Source of the DNA: Antilocapra americana
Taxonomy: Eukaryota > Chordata > Mammalia > Artiodactyla > Antilocapridae
Length of the DNA: 64,000 bases
NCBI GenBank assembly: GCA_007570785.1
Contig: ML664199.1
Location: forward strand, 19,228,597 to 19,292,596
Direction of reading: 5' to 3'
Below the pieces are notes generated by a model. That model did no database searches and had not been told where the DNA came from. It saw only the letters and a list, made by a program, of their open reading frames with translations. Shown here in pieces: positions 1-11,321 of the stretch (position 1 is the first letter of the stretch; every line of letters begins with the position of its first letter). The position numbers and the translations under genes were made by a program.

Positions 1-705
1 GGTGCTATTACTGGAAGAAAGAATTGTGTAAATGTTTTTCACTACAATATTAAAGCACAAGATCTTTTCCACATTTTTGTCCAGTTGTTCTGTGCTCTTT
101 GGAGACAGCTATAACCCAACTAAATTACTTGCCAGTCTAAATGGCACATCTTTTAGATATGAAGTATCACAATAATGGGAAACTGAGAAATGAACAATAT
201 GACTACACGTTAGAAATTTAATTCAAGTCTGAACAACAAAGGTACATTAAACAATAGCTTAAATAAGGGTAGTTTCTTTTTTTACATTAAAAACAGCCAG
301 GCATGGATAATACACAATGAGCATGGCAGCCCCATCTTCCTTAGGGAGCTGTATTCTTTTAATCTTTCTTGCTCCACCATTCTAACTTTTCTAAAGTCCT
401 GAAGAATTTCTGCTTAAGTTATTTGCTAGAATTTGGTTACATCATTATACTTAGCTACAAAGGAACTTTGGAAATGATGAATTTTTAACTAGATACTGCT
501 GTGCCAAAAAAGATCATCATTCTGTTACTAAGAATAGTTGATAGAATTTGGTGATCTCTGCCTCAATTGAACACACAAAGTCTGAAAGCACTTTAAATAT
601 TCAACAGACTCAGAATGTATAAATGATAACAATGTTATCCTTGTTTTAAAATAGTTTCCCTTATAAAGGCAAAACCAAATATATCTATATCTATCTATCT
701 ATTTG
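1..705. other. Unique AT-rich sequence
   Basis: No gene, RNA or clear repeat seen. It ends in a short (TATC)n-like run at about 680-702, just before a DNA-transposon relic. Confidence 0.6.
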
Positions 706-915
706 CAGTTGAGTCTTGAATGACATAGGTTTGAACTGCATGGGTTCATTTATATTTTATTTTTCAATAAATGCTACAATAATACATGATCCACAGTTGG
801 GTGAATACAAGGATGCAGAATCGCAGATATGAGGCCTGACTATAAAGTTATGCACAGAATTTTGATTGCATAAGGGTGGGTGCCCCTAGTCTATTTCAAG
901 TACAAGGATCATTTG
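706..915 (+). mobile_element. Non-autonomous Tigger-like (TcMar) DNA transposon relic
   Basis: The left end begins cagttgagtcttgaa and the right end closes with caaggatcatttg. These are degenerate inverted termini of a common mammalian MITE (cagttgacccttgaa / ttcaagggtcaactg). The interior keeps family phrases such as gtttgaactgcatgggt, gatccacagttggg and actataaagttatgcac. I assign it to the Tigger/MER-type group from memory, but the exact subfamily is uncertain. No transposase is encoded. Confidence 0.7.
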
Positions 916-2744
916 TATATACGTGTATGTATATAGAGATACAAATACAAGTATAAATATAGGTGATATTTAGAGTAAGATGTTGGAGTTAGAAGAGATC
1001 TTTTTTTCTAATATTGATACTCATTTACCCAGTAATGCATACATGTAAAACAGAATAATCTCATTTGTCTATTTTGGAAAGAAAATTAGTAGCTATCTCA
1101 TCTCATTGAGTTATTAGAAATATGGATAGCATCTTGAATACCATTTGAAACAAGTTCCTAAGTTTTAATTTTAATATTATTTCAAAGTTAAAAAGAAAAG
1201 CTGACCATTTAGTTAGTCTTTCATTTAATTTATCCTTTTTATGTCATAAAATAAATCGATAAGAATATCATCTGGATAGGGGTAATCTAAAGCTACCAAA
1301 TGCTTTTTGATTATTCAAAATCATATAACATTTCATTTAATTTCACTCTTAAATCTATCCCAATGTATTTAGAGATTTTCCTAGGGACAGTAGTAATATT
1401 ACATTTACTGCTTAATTTAGTAAGTGAAAATAACACAGTTACTTAAAAGTAATTACAAACTTGGTGCTAAGATAAATAGTTACCAAGCAGAAACTTATTT
1501 CTTTATCATGTCCAACAGATAAATTAATTAGATTTTATTTTTAATTCTTAAGTTTTCTTAGCATAAATTGTTAATATTATTATAAAATTTGCTATAGAAT
1601 ATATTAAAATACATGAAGTTCCTCAGCTAAGTTGACAGAAGCTATAAGGAAAGGGTAAAATTAATTCAAAAAAATTTGTTTGATTAACTGTTCTTGCTAA
1701 CACACTACAAGATGTACTACTTTCATCCCATGGAAATGCATCAAGCAGCTTAATCAAGCTATATTCATTGACTATAATCAGATATCTTTATGTTGTCAAA
1801 GCAATTCTATGATATAAATGCCCCCCATAAAGATTTGATATTCTCTTTCCTCTTTAGGTAAAAATATTAATTGGAATAAAATGTAATGGAGAAGTAGGAG
1901 ATAAACAATGTGATGCTGACCAATGTTTAACTTCCATTTCTCTGAAAGTTAAAAAGTACATATTTGTAGAATTTGGTGACTTATATGGAATAAATACTCT
2001 CATCATAAACAATTTTCATCTATCAAATTGACAGCTTTCAAATTTCCCTGAAATTCAATCATCAGTTCTTGTGATGTAGTACAAGCTGGCTTCAGTAAAT
2101 CAAATAGATTAACACCATAGTCAGTCACTAAGATGTGAGAAGGGATACAGATGTAGAAGAGCTAGTCTTGGGTTGGAAAGAGGAAACCTCTATGATTTTG
2201 GTCAGCAGAAAGGAGTACATGAAGGGTACAAACTTAATTTAGTTTATGGAGTTAGTGTCCAAAAATCAGCATCTTGCTGGAATCTATTTTCTTTGTGAAG
2301 CAAAAAAAAAAAAAAAAAAGGTAATTAATGAGAGCAAGGTGGAAGAAGAGAAAATGAATGTTAAGAAAAATTTAAAAGGTAGAAAATGAGAAAAACTTAT
2401 TAGAGAAACATAGGAAATTAGCAGAGCTGAGGTTAGTGACCAGGAATTATTAGCAATTCCAAACAGGTAGTGCTCTGGTTAGAGCCGGAAGCCCATATTT
2501 GGAAAAGAGAAAGCAATCGCCTGGTTTCATCCATACTTGGGCATTCGTCAAAGCAATAATAATGAAAGTATAATACAGAAAGGGAATTTAGAATATTGGG
2601 GAAAAGTGGTCGAAATGATGCAACACGAAACTTCATCTGGATAATGAGGGAAATAAATAAAACAGGAGACTAATGAGTAGTATTAAAGTAGAGGGATCAA
2701 TGGACAGGAAGTTCCAAGGAGGTTTCTCTCACTGAGATAACGGC
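916..2744. other. Unique AT-rich sequence
   Basis: I recognise no gene or repeat family. A pure A run of about 18 bases lies at 2301-2318. A 67-codon minus-strand open frame at 2433-2636 has no recognisable domain and is taken as chance. Confidence 0.6.
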
Positions 2745-4680
2745 TAAAACAGTACTAATAGATTTCAGCAAAATGGTAGAAGTAGGTAAATCCAAACCCC
2801 CATTATCTCTTCATGGAAACATCGAGGAAACAACCAGAAACTGTCTGAAGTAATTTTGTCAAGTCCAGAAACAATTGAAAGTTCACGGCAGTCAAAAGGA
2901 TGCTGAATCAAGAAAAATCTCACTTAAAAATCTAACTTTAGGAACTCTTTGGCTTATTTTATCTGTGCTTTCTCCAAACTCTTCCCAGGTCTACAGAAGT
3001 CTTGAAGACGGTAGTCATGTTCTCAGTGTAAGACTCTGGACCTTGGATCTAAAATGAACAGAGCAAACTTTATTTGTAATTACTGTTTTGTATTTTTTTA
3101 ATCTGTCTGGGGGTCTGAAGGACTGATGGAAGTTTCTTGTCACTCTTTCATCTATCTCAGAACCCACTCAGAAAGGATAAAGAATATATTGTGGGTATTG
3201 CTCAAAAACGTTGTAAGACATTAAAATATCTACATTTGTTTGACCAAACGACTATGGTTGAGATATATAATGTGAAAATGCTAGTTTCTCTGTTGTGTCT
3301 GACTCTTTGTGATCCTATGGACAGTAGCTGATCAGGCTCTTCTGTCCAAGGAGTTTTCCAGCCAAGAATACTAGAGCAAGTTGCCATTCTCTTCTCCAGG
3401 AGATCTTCCCAACCCAGGGTTAGAACTTGGGTCTCCTGCATTGCAGGTTGATGCTTTACCAACTGAACCATGAGAAAAGCCTGAGATATATAACAGGTCT
3501 TTTAAATTCTGGAAGATCCCAGAACATAATTTCCTTGGGAAATTTGGGAGGATAGCCATAGCATCCGAGTATACTGGGAAAAAAGAGAGCCACATTGCAT
3601 GTTCAGGATACCTTCTAAGCTTAGAAGGTATAACCCTAGATTTCAATACTGGCCAATCTGTAGTTAGAATAATAAAAAGTGAAGGCTGACGCAGAATTGC
3701 AAATAGCTGGCTAAGTGTTAAAGGAGTACCTTAGCCCAAAGTTGACTCACAAAATGTAGAAGAGGTAGTTTAATTGACATGGCTGCTATTACTTAATATC
3801 CCCAGGGGTCAAGGGAATCTCAGTCAAAATACTGGCAAAACACAAGCTAAACATTCAGCAGTTAAGAATTGAAAACCCTGAGGAAAAGAAGAAACTGATT
3901 TGCAAGGTTACAAAATTGTAATTCTTAAATGCCAGTTTTCAACAAAAAACTACAAAGCATACAAAACAACAACAAAGTATGGTCAATTCAAAGGAAACAA
4001 GCAAACTGATAGAAGTATCCCTTTGAAAGCCCAGACACTGGACTTACATGACAAAGACTTAAAATCAATTACCTTAAATATGCAATATGCTCAAAGAACT
4101 GAAGGAAACTGTGGACAAAAAACTAAAATAAGTCAGGAAATCAATGTGTGAACAAAATGAGAAAATCAGTAAATACATAGAATTATAAAAAGAAAGCAAG
4201 TAAAATACTGCAGCTGAAAGTATAATAATTGAAATGAGAAAATCAGTAGAGAGGTTCTGTGGCATGTTTGAGTAAGCAGCTGAATAAATGAATGCCAGCA
4301 AATCAGATAACCTGGATGGACTAGAGAAAATCTTAGAAACACACACATCATCTGAACTGCCTCAAAAAGAAAGAGAAACTCTTAAAAAATAGATACCAAG
4401 GAAAGATTTTTAGTCAGTAATCAAAAACCTCCCAACGAAGGAAAATTAGGACCAGATGACTTCATGGTGAATTCTAATAAATTATTAAAGAATAATTAAC
4501 TCTAATGCTTTCCAAGCTCTTCCAAATTATGAGTCCAGAGATACTTTGATACCAAAGTTAGACAATGACACTCTATCAAGAAAAAACTACAATCCAGTAT
4601 CTCTTATGAATATGAATGTAAAAATTATCAACAAAATACTAGAAAGCCAAAACCAATAGCATATTAAAAGATAAACACCA
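2745..4680 (+). mobile_element. Ancient L1M: 5'UTR, ORF1 start and a piece of ORF2, internally deleted
   Basis: From about 2745 the sequence follows the 5' untranslated region of old mammalian L1 (L1MA/L1MB age), including the phrases aaccagaaactgtctga and acccactcagaaaggat. ORF1-start phrases follow (agctgaaagtataataa, gaggttctgtggcatg). From about 4400 it jumps to an ORF2 stretch (ccagatgacttcatggtgaa, tatcaacaaaatacta). The ORF1/ORF2 middle is missing and no frame stays open. A Bov-tA SINE with its own duplication interrupts the 5'UTR at 3271-3481. Confidence 0.75.
3271..3481 (-). mobile_element. Bov-tA SINE with 12-bp target-site duplication
   Basis: Reverse-oriented Bov-tA. The BovB-derived tail side (tctgactctttgtgatc) is on the left, and the tRNA-derived head (gatgctttaccaactgaac) is on the right. 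It is flanked by tgagatatataa at 3259-3270 and 3482-3493, so it is one insertion into the old L1 5'UTR. It encodes nothing; short frames across it are spurious. Confidence 0.92.
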
Positions 4681-5694
4681 AAATAACAGGGCCATGTATG
4701 TGGTTCTGGTCACAAATAAATAAAAATTTGAACATTTCATCTAAGCCTGAACCATACTAGTCACACCACTCCATTCTTAACCTCTTCAATACTGATGATT
4801 GAAGATAAATCACAACCTTGGTAGATACAACATGCTAGTAAAAAAAATTTCAGTTCTTCTACTGTGAACAGATTAACATAAAGCTGGCACTCTCTGTAAT
4901 AGTGTTTTTCTTTCTTTATATATTTATGTTTGTAGGCTTTTTTGTTTTTTGTCAAAAGATATTATAGAAATCAGTTGTAAGGAAGCATATGAACAGAATG
5001 AAAAGGTGTATATACACACTACCTTGAATCTGGAGGCTCATTTCATTTTTCTCACAATCTGTTTTCAATAGATAGCTATATAGTATAATTTACATTTTAC
5101 AGATGGAAAATAAATGGAAGAACTTGTAGTAAGGCCTCGGTCATCTTTGTGCTGGATACATAAGCCCTACTCCTACTTTGCTGATTAAACTACACTGAGA
5201 ATATATGTCAAATTGATGTGTGCCTGCAACTATAAACAAGCTATAGATACATACTTACTTTTTACCACTTTGTACTTCAAAGGTTTGGGTCATACCTTGT
5301 CAAATGAAGGATGCAATTCTTATCACCTGTACAGACTCATTTAATATTTTCAGACAGTATCTAAAAGAGTGTGACCACAAAACACATGTGGTCATATAAT
5401 TTACCTTGTGCCTATATGCTTTAAATATGACCACTAAGAATACACTCCACTCAACTAAATAAGCTGTATATGAAATAAATGCCTTATGATAGTGATTATG
5501 ATCAGCCTTTAGAATTGTTATCTTTATTCTACCTTCTATTCTCCTTTATGATTCTTCCAGGAGTTTACACTGAGGCGGAAACAGTGAGCACTCACTGAGA
5601 AGAAAATGCTCATCTCTTCTGTGGTGATTCAAGTAACATAAGTTACTCCATGTGAGCTCTGGCTGATTTCACACTTGGTATATATCAGAGAGGC
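4681..5694. other. Unique AT-rich sequence
   Basis: Nothing recognised beyond ordinary non-coding DNA. Confidence 0.5.
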
Positions 5695-5885
5695 AGCAGC
5701 GCACAGTGGCTATAAGCTGAACTCGAGCTGGCACAGCCTGGATGCACATTCCACTTCTGCTCCTTACCAGTCTCTAAAGTATAAATGTTACTTAAAATCA
5801 TCTACAAAATTAAAATTTTCTTACCTTTTTTATGGCATTGTTCTGAACATTAAGTAAGTTAATAGTGAATCATATAGCATGTGCC
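5695..5885 (+). mobile_element. MIR SINE, degenerate
   Basis: It matches the MIR order: cacagtggctataagc head, cttaccag core region, tgttacttaa, then acattaagtaagtta near the 3' end. It is heavily diverged, as expected of this pan-mammalian tRNA-derived SINE. Confidence 0.65.
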
Positions 5886-6670
5886 ATAAATATAATAATG
5901 AAGTAAAATTAATTGAGCGATTTTTTGTCTCTTTCTTGATTGAGGTTTGAGGCCAAAGAGTCCATCTCATTCATGTAACTGGGCCTGTATTAAGGTGCAT
6001 ATACACTGTTTTCATGACATTGATACAGTCCAGAATCATATACCTTTCAGATATTAGGATAGACAGATTTTATCATATCGAGTCATAGGAGTATTAGACA
6101 AACTATAGAAAAAGATGCACTACATTCATCTGTGTAACAGATGAATTTTTTAAATTCTCCATTGTGCTCAGAAAAAAACATTTTTAAAAAAACACTAAGG
6201 AGAATCATGTTTTTGCATTTCCTTAAAATCTACTGGGAAAATTATTTTGAAATCTAAAGTATTTGTAAATAAGTAAAGGTTAATATTTTTGATGCATTGA
6301 AAAGGCAATATACCTTCAAAGACTCAATAATATAGCACACATCATAAAAAGTAAACTTTAAAAATGAAATTAAAAAACTTTTCTTAACTGAATGACTAAT
6401 GCATAAGCCAAGTACATTTTTCTTCAACAAAAATTAACTGATAAAATCCATTGTTGAATAGTGAGCAAGCAGTTATGAGGTGATAAGAACTTTGATCAAT
6501 GAGTAATAGCGTTTCCTAGCTATTGGGGGAGAACTGACTCACTCAACTGCATGTGAATTTAAAAGATCACTAGATTTATAATCACTACGAAGACAGAAAG
6601 CAAAACCAAAACAAATAAACAACCTTTATACATTATCAAAGTTACTGAGTCTTCCCTAATAACAAAGATT
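5886..6670. other. Unique AT-rich sequence
   Basis: No gene or recognisable repeat. Confidence 0.5.
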
Positions 6671-6957
6671 TCAGTTCAGTTCCTCAGTCGTAACCAGTTC
6701 TTTTCACCCCCATGGATCGCAGCGAGCCAGGCTTCCCTGAACATCACCAACTCCCAGAGCTTGCTCAAACTCATGTCCATTGAGTTGGTGATGCCATCCA
6801 ACCATTTTATCCTCTGATATCCCCTTCTCCTCCTGCCTTCCATCTTTCCCAACTTCAGGGTCTTTTTCAATGAGTCAGTTCTTCCCATCAGGTGGCCAAA
6901 GGATTGGAGTTTCAGGTTCAGCATCAGTCCTTCCAATGAATATCCAGGACTGATTTA
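6671..6957 (-). mobile_element. BovB (RTE) LINE 3' fragment
   Basis: It starts tcagttcagttcctcagtc, the reverse complement of the BovB (TGAAC)n end. It runs through the signature ccccttctcctcctgcc and ggtggccaaaggattggag and stops at tccaggactgattta. It is strongly 5'-truncated, about 287 bp of a roughly 3-kb element. No clean duplication was found. Confidence 0.93.
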
Positions 6958-7234
6958 CTGGCATAGCCAATAAACTATATTTGCAACAATGAGCTTTTAT
7001 CCTTTCTGTTTCCTGAACTTAACCTGTGGTACCAGACTGGTCATTCAGCTCCTGAGATTTTACTGGCAACAGTAAGACATCATTTATTCTGCACTAATTT
7101 AGGTGCTCTTTTCTTATTCTCCAAGCGTATATGCTTAAATGTCTGAGAATACAGGTGGAAAAGATTAGAAATGACCTCAGAGCAGAATAAGAGTGCTTTT
7201 CCTACATAGTTGCTAAATGGTTCTATAACAAATA

Positions 7235-7373
7235 GAAAGTGAAGTGTCTGACTCTTTGTGACTCCATGGACTGTAGCCTACCATGCTCCTCTGTCCATGG
7301 GATTTTCCAGGCAAGAGTACTGGAGTGGGTTAACATCTCCTTCCCCAGAGGATCTTCCCAACCCAGGGATTGA
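7235..7373 (-). mobile_element. Bov-tA SINE, truncated
   Basis: Tail-side phrase gtctgactctttgtgac through gatcttcccaacccaggg. The tRNA-like head is missing, so the copy is 5'-truncated or eroded. Confidence 0.88.
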
Positions 7374-7464
7374 ATGATACTTTTACCACATTTTCAAGAC
7401 ATCAGTTATAGAAACCAGGCAGTTTTGTCTGAGTTTCCCTGACATTTCACAATTCAACTGCCAG

Positions 7465-7587
7465 ATGGAAGAATGGAAGGAAGGAAGGGAGGAAGAGAGG
7501 GAAGAGAGGGAGGGAAGAAAGAAGAAAGGGAGAGAGAATGGGAGGAGAAAAGAAAGGAAAAGGAAAAGAAAAAGAAAAAGAAAAAAA
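7465..7587 (+). repeat. Purine-only (GGAA/GAAA)n tract
   Basis: About 120 bases made almost only of G and A (gaaggaaggaaggg and aaaagaaaaagaaaaag units). The complementary strand is pure pyrimidine. Such tracts can form triplex DNA and are length-unstable. Confidence 0.95.
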
Positions 7588-8239
7588 TGTTACAGATGTT
7601 AAAGTATCCAAAAGGATATGATACGTGAATTACATGGACTTATTAAACCATGTCCTATTAAACATTGAGACTATAGTTCTTGGTAATTCAAGTCAAATAA
7701 ATAATGTGCATGACAGTCAGCAACTGAATTTTCCTATTTAATGGTAAACTTATACCAGTAAAGTATTTTATATCACCATGGAAACCATGCTCAAGCTCTT
7801 AAAATTATTTTCACAGAATTTTTTTTACAGTTTATAAAAGCACTTATGCTTGTTGAGGGGGGGGATGAACCTGTCATGTAGAATGAAAGAAATCATAGTA
7901 AATGCAGTGCTTTTTACATACATATGCAATACATATTGCAGCTGTCAAACGCAGCTGCATGCATTTTATGAAATGCAGTACCAAATCATAAAAAAAATAA
8001 ATGGGAACATTAATGATCTAAAGTTTATATAATCTTATTTCTTTCATTTAGAATAATAGTTTCAGAGCAGGGCAACTGATTTCAGAAAATTAAATTATTG
8101 CTTTGAAAGAACAATGTCTTCTCAATAACATTTTATGAAACTGTTTTTTGTGTCTTTTATGACTTAGGAGAACTATAAAGATAAAAAACACCATTATGTT
8201 GGGATTAAAAAAGATTGACCAGTTATTTTATTTTATAGA
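7588..8239. other. Unique AT-rich sequence with a G8 run
   Basis: No repeat family recognised. A run of eight Gs sits at 7857-7864. Confidence 0.5.
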
Positions 8240-8452
8240 ATGTACAAGTGGCTCCGTGGTAAAGAATCCACCTACCAAGCAGGGGATGTCAGTTTGATCC
8301 CTGAGTCAGGAAGATACATGGAGAGGGAAATGGCAACCCACTTCAGTATTCTTGCCTGGGAAAATCCACAGACAGAGGAATCTAGTGGGCTAGAGTTCAA
8401 GGGGTCGCAAAGAGTTGGACATAACTTAGTGACTAAACACACACACACACAC
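8240..8452 (+). mobile_element. Bov-tA SINE with (CA)n end
   Basis: tRNA-derived head gtggctccgtggtaaagaat, body gtattcttgcctgggaaaat and BovB-derived tail gcaaagagttggacataact. It ends in a (CA)n run at 8436-8452. A 365-codon frame begins here only because SINE and antisense BovB happen to stay open together. Confidence 0.92.
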
Positions 8453-8874
8453 AAAGTTATCTACACTTTAAACAGATCTTCAGTTCAGTTCAGTTCAGTC
8501 ATTCAATTGTGTCCGACTCTTTGCAACCCCATGAGCTGCAGCATGCAGGCCTCCCTGTCCATCACCAAATCCTGGAGTTTAACCAAACTCATGTATATTG
8601 AGTCGGTGATGCCATCCGACCATCACATCCTCTGTCGTCCCCTTCTCCTCCTGACCTCAATCTTTCCCAGCATCAGGGTCTTTTCAAATAAGTCAGCTCT
8701 TCTCATCAGGTGGCCAAAGTATTGGAGTTTCAGCTTCAGCATCAGTCCTTCCAATGAATATTCAGAATTGATTTCCTTTAGAATGGACTGGTTGGATCTC
8801 CTTGCAGTCCAAGGGACTCTCAAGAGTCTTCTCCAACACCACAGTTCAAAAGCATTGATTCTTCGGCTCTCAGC

Positions 8875-9297
8875 TTACTTCACAGTCCAACTCTCACATC
8901 CATACATGACCACTGGAAAAACCATAGCCTTGACTAGATGGACCTTTGTTGGCAAAGTAATGTCTCTGCTTTTCAAGATGCTGTCTAGGTTGGTCATAAC
9001 TTTCCTTCCAAGGAGTAAGTGTCTTTTAATTTCATGGCTGCCATCACCATCTGCAGTGATTTTGGAGCCCAGAAAAATAAAGTCTATCACTGTTTCCACT
9101 GTTTCCCCATTTATTTGCCATGAGGTGATGGGACCAGATGCCATGATCTTAGTTTTCTGGATGTTGAACTTTAAGCCAACTTTTTCACTCTCCTCCTTCA
9201 CTTTCATCAAGAGGTTCTTTAGTTCCTCTTCACATTCTGCCATAAGGGTGGTGTCATCAGCATATCTGAGGTTATTGATATTTCTCCCAGCAATCTT
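8875..9297 (-). pseudogene. BovB reverse transcriptase, C-terminal half
   Basis: A minus-strand frame carries KIAGRNINNLRYADDTTLM at its upstream edge. The catalytic YADD lies at 9253-9264, followed by NIQKTKIM (motif D region) and GCESWT downstream. In a working BovB this domain copies the element's RNA at the nick. Here the upstream RT half is cut off by the L1 insertion about 11 codons before YADD, so it is a relic. Confidence 0.85.
9283..9297. repeat. Target-site duplication of the nested L1, copy 1
   Basis: tctcccagcaatctt here is repeated exactly at 10980-10994. Both lie in BovB sequence, and BovB reads continuously if the L1 and one copy are removed. Confidence 0.95.
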
Positions 9298-9650
9298 TTT
9301 TTTTTTATTGGTTTTGCCATACAATGACATGAAATAGCCATGGGTTTACCTATGCTCCCCCTCCACAACCCCCCTCCCTCCTCCCTCTCGATTCCCTCCC
9401 CATGGGAAATCTCGGTGCACCAGGCCCGAGCATCAATCTTGGGCTGGCAATTGATTTCACATATGATAATTAACATGTTTCAATGCCATTCTCCCATGTC
9501 ATCCCACCCTTGCCCTCATTCACAGAGTCCACGAGTCTGTTCTATACATCTGCGTTCCTTTTGCTGACTCGCATGCAGGGTTCTCGTTACCATCTTTCTA
9601 AATTCCATATATATGCATTAGTATACTGTATTGTTGTTTTTCCTTCTGGC

Positions 9651-10160
9651 TTACTTCACTATGGATAATAGGATCCAGTTCCGTCCACCTGAGTAGAACT
9701 GATTCAAATGAATTTTTTTTAATGTTGAGTAATATTCCATTGTGTATATGTACGACAGCTTTCTTATCCATTCGTCAGTTGATGGGCATCTAGGTTGCTT
9801 CCATGTCCTGGCTATTGTAAACAATGCGGCGATGAACATTGGGGTACACGTGGCTCTTTCAATTCTGGTTTCCTCGGTGTGTATGCCCAGCAGTGGGATT
9901 GCTGGGTCATATGGCAGGTCTATTTGCAGTTTTTTAAGGAATCTCCACACTGTTTTCCATAGTGGCTGTACTAGTTTGCATTCCCACCAACAGTGTAAGA
10001 GGGTTCCCTTTTCTCCACATCCTCTCCAGCATTTATTGCTTGTAGACTTTTGGATGGCAGCCATTCTGACTGGTGTCAAGTGGTACCTCATCGTGGTTTT
10101 GATTTGCATTTCTCTGAATATGAGTGATGTTGAGCATCTTTTCATGTGTTTGTTAGCCAT
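9651..10160 (-). pseudogene. L1 ORF2 C-terminal end
   Basis: A 169-codon open frame starts [10 protein letters not shown] and carries the L1 ORF2 cysteine motif C-x3-C-x7-H-x4-C (C44, C48, H56, C61). It continues through the conserved [11 protein letters not shown] and ends with the [10 protein letters not shown] region next to the 3'UTR. The cysteine-rich end helps bind L1 RNA in intact ORF2p. Endonuclease and RT are absent here. Confidence 0.9.
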
Positions 10161-10350
10161 TTTTATGTCTTCTTTGGAGAAATGTCTGTTAAGTTCTTTG
10201 GCCCACTTTTTGATGTGCCGTGTTCGTGGATTGGAAGAATCAGTATAGTGAAAATGAGTATACTACCCAAAGCAATCTATAGATTCAATGCAATTCCTAT
10301 CAAGCTACCAGAGGTCTTTTTCAGAGAATTAGAACAAATAATTTCACAAT

Positions 10351-10833
10351 TTGTATGGAAATACAAAAAAACCTCGTATAGCCAAAGCAATCTTGAGAAA
10401 GAGGAATGGAAATGGAGGAATCAACCTACCTGACTTTAGGCTATACTACAAATCCACAGTCATTAAGACAGTATGGTCCTGGCACAAAGACAGAAATATA
10501 GATCAATGGAACAAAACAGAAAGCCCAGAGATAAATCCATGCATCTATGGACACCTTATCTTTGACAAAGGAGGCAAAAATATACAATGGAGAAAAGACA
10601 ATCTCTTTAACAATTGGACCTGGGAAAACTGGACAGCCACTTGTAAAAGAATGAAACTAGAACACTTTCTAACACCATACACAAAGATAAACTCAAAATG
10701 GATCAAAGATCTAATCATAAGACCAGAAACTATAAAACTCCTAGAGGATAACATAGGCAATACACTCTCCGACATAAACCAAAGCGGGATCCTCCATGAC
10801 CCACCTCCCAGAATATTGGAAATAAAAGCATGA
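10351..10833 (+). pseudogene. L1 ORF2 thumb/linker segment, inverted part
   Basis: An open frame with [20 protein letters not shown] and the [11 protein letters not shown] and [17 protein letters not shown] blocks typical of L1 ORF2 after the RT palm. It reads opposite to the L1 3' part because of the 5' inversion. Confidence 0.88.
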
Positions 10834-11012
10834 ATAAACAAATGGGACCTAATTAAAATTAAAAGGTTCTGCACAACAAAGGAAACTATAAACAATGTGA
10901 AAAGACAGCCTTCAGAATGGGAGAAAATAATAGCCAATGAAGCAACGGACAAACAATTAATCTCAAAAATATACAAGCATCTCCCAGCAATCTTGATCCC
11001 AGTTTGTGCTTC

Positions 11013-11306
11013 CTAGAGCCCAGAGTTTTTCATGATGTACTCTGCATATAAGTTAAAGAAGTTAAATAAGCAGGGTGACAATATACAGCCTTGATGTACC
11101 CCTTTTCCTATTTGGAACCATTCTTTTGTTCCATGTTCAGTTCTAACTGTTGCTTCCTGAGCTGTATACAGGTTTCTCAAGAGGCAAGTCAGGTGGTCCA
11201 GTATTCCCATCTTCAGAACTTTCCATAGTTTATTGTGATCCACACAGTCAAAGGCTTTGGCATAGTCAATAAAGCAGAAATAGATGTTTTTCTGGAACTC
11301 TCTCAC
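11013..11306 (-). pseudogene. BovB reverse transcriptase, central part
   Basis: A minus-strand frame with REFQKNIYFCFIDYAKAFD (motif A aspartate), then LTCLLRNLY, and GVHQGCILSPCLFNF (motif B). It is the upstream half of the RT whose YADD half lies on the other side of the L1. It has lost residues in the KILKEMG block, reading KVLKMG. Confidence 0.85.
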
Positions 11307-11321
11307 TTTTTCGATGATTCA

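Larger units (their letters stand above)
9298..10979 (-). mobile_element. Young L1, 5'-inverted (twin-primed), inside BovB
   Basis: A poly(T) start at 9298 marks the 3' end of a minus-strand L1. Its 3'UTR and ORF2 end run to about 10215. From about 10216 to 10979 the upstream ORF2 segment lies in the opposite (plus) orientation. Flanking 15-bp duplications show one event. This is the classic twin-priming structure, with about 40 L1 bases missing between the two halves. The 3'UTR pyrimidine tract at 9360-9400 is the antisense of the L1 G-rich region. Confidence 0.95.
8481..11321 (-). mobile_element. BovB LINE with reverse transcriptase, split by an L1
   Basis: Its two parts, 8481-9297 and 10995-11321, belong to one minus-strand BovB interrupted by an L1. 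The 3' end is the (GTTCA)n-like start at 8481, and the element is 5'-truncated near 11321. On the coding strand it carries RT motif A (YAKAFD), motif B (QGCILSP) and motif C (YADD), so it spans most of the RT palm. A weak outer duplication may be agatctt at 8474-8480 and aggtctt at 11323-11329 (one mismatch). RT activity is not expected, because the frame is broken and split. Confidence 0.95.

Noticed and set aside
7465..7587. Purine tract and other spaced repeats as a CRISPR-like array
   Set aside because: Simple-sequence repeats without regular repeat-spacer structure; the DNA is mammalian.
8240..9337. 365-codon open frame on the plus strand
   Set aside because: It runs from a Bov-tA SINE into the antisense of BovB. 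The translated product is antisense LINE sequence, so it is not a gene.
9742..10248. 168-codon plus-strand frame
   Set aside because: Antisense of the L1 ORF2 end; the sense frame has the real L1 motifs.
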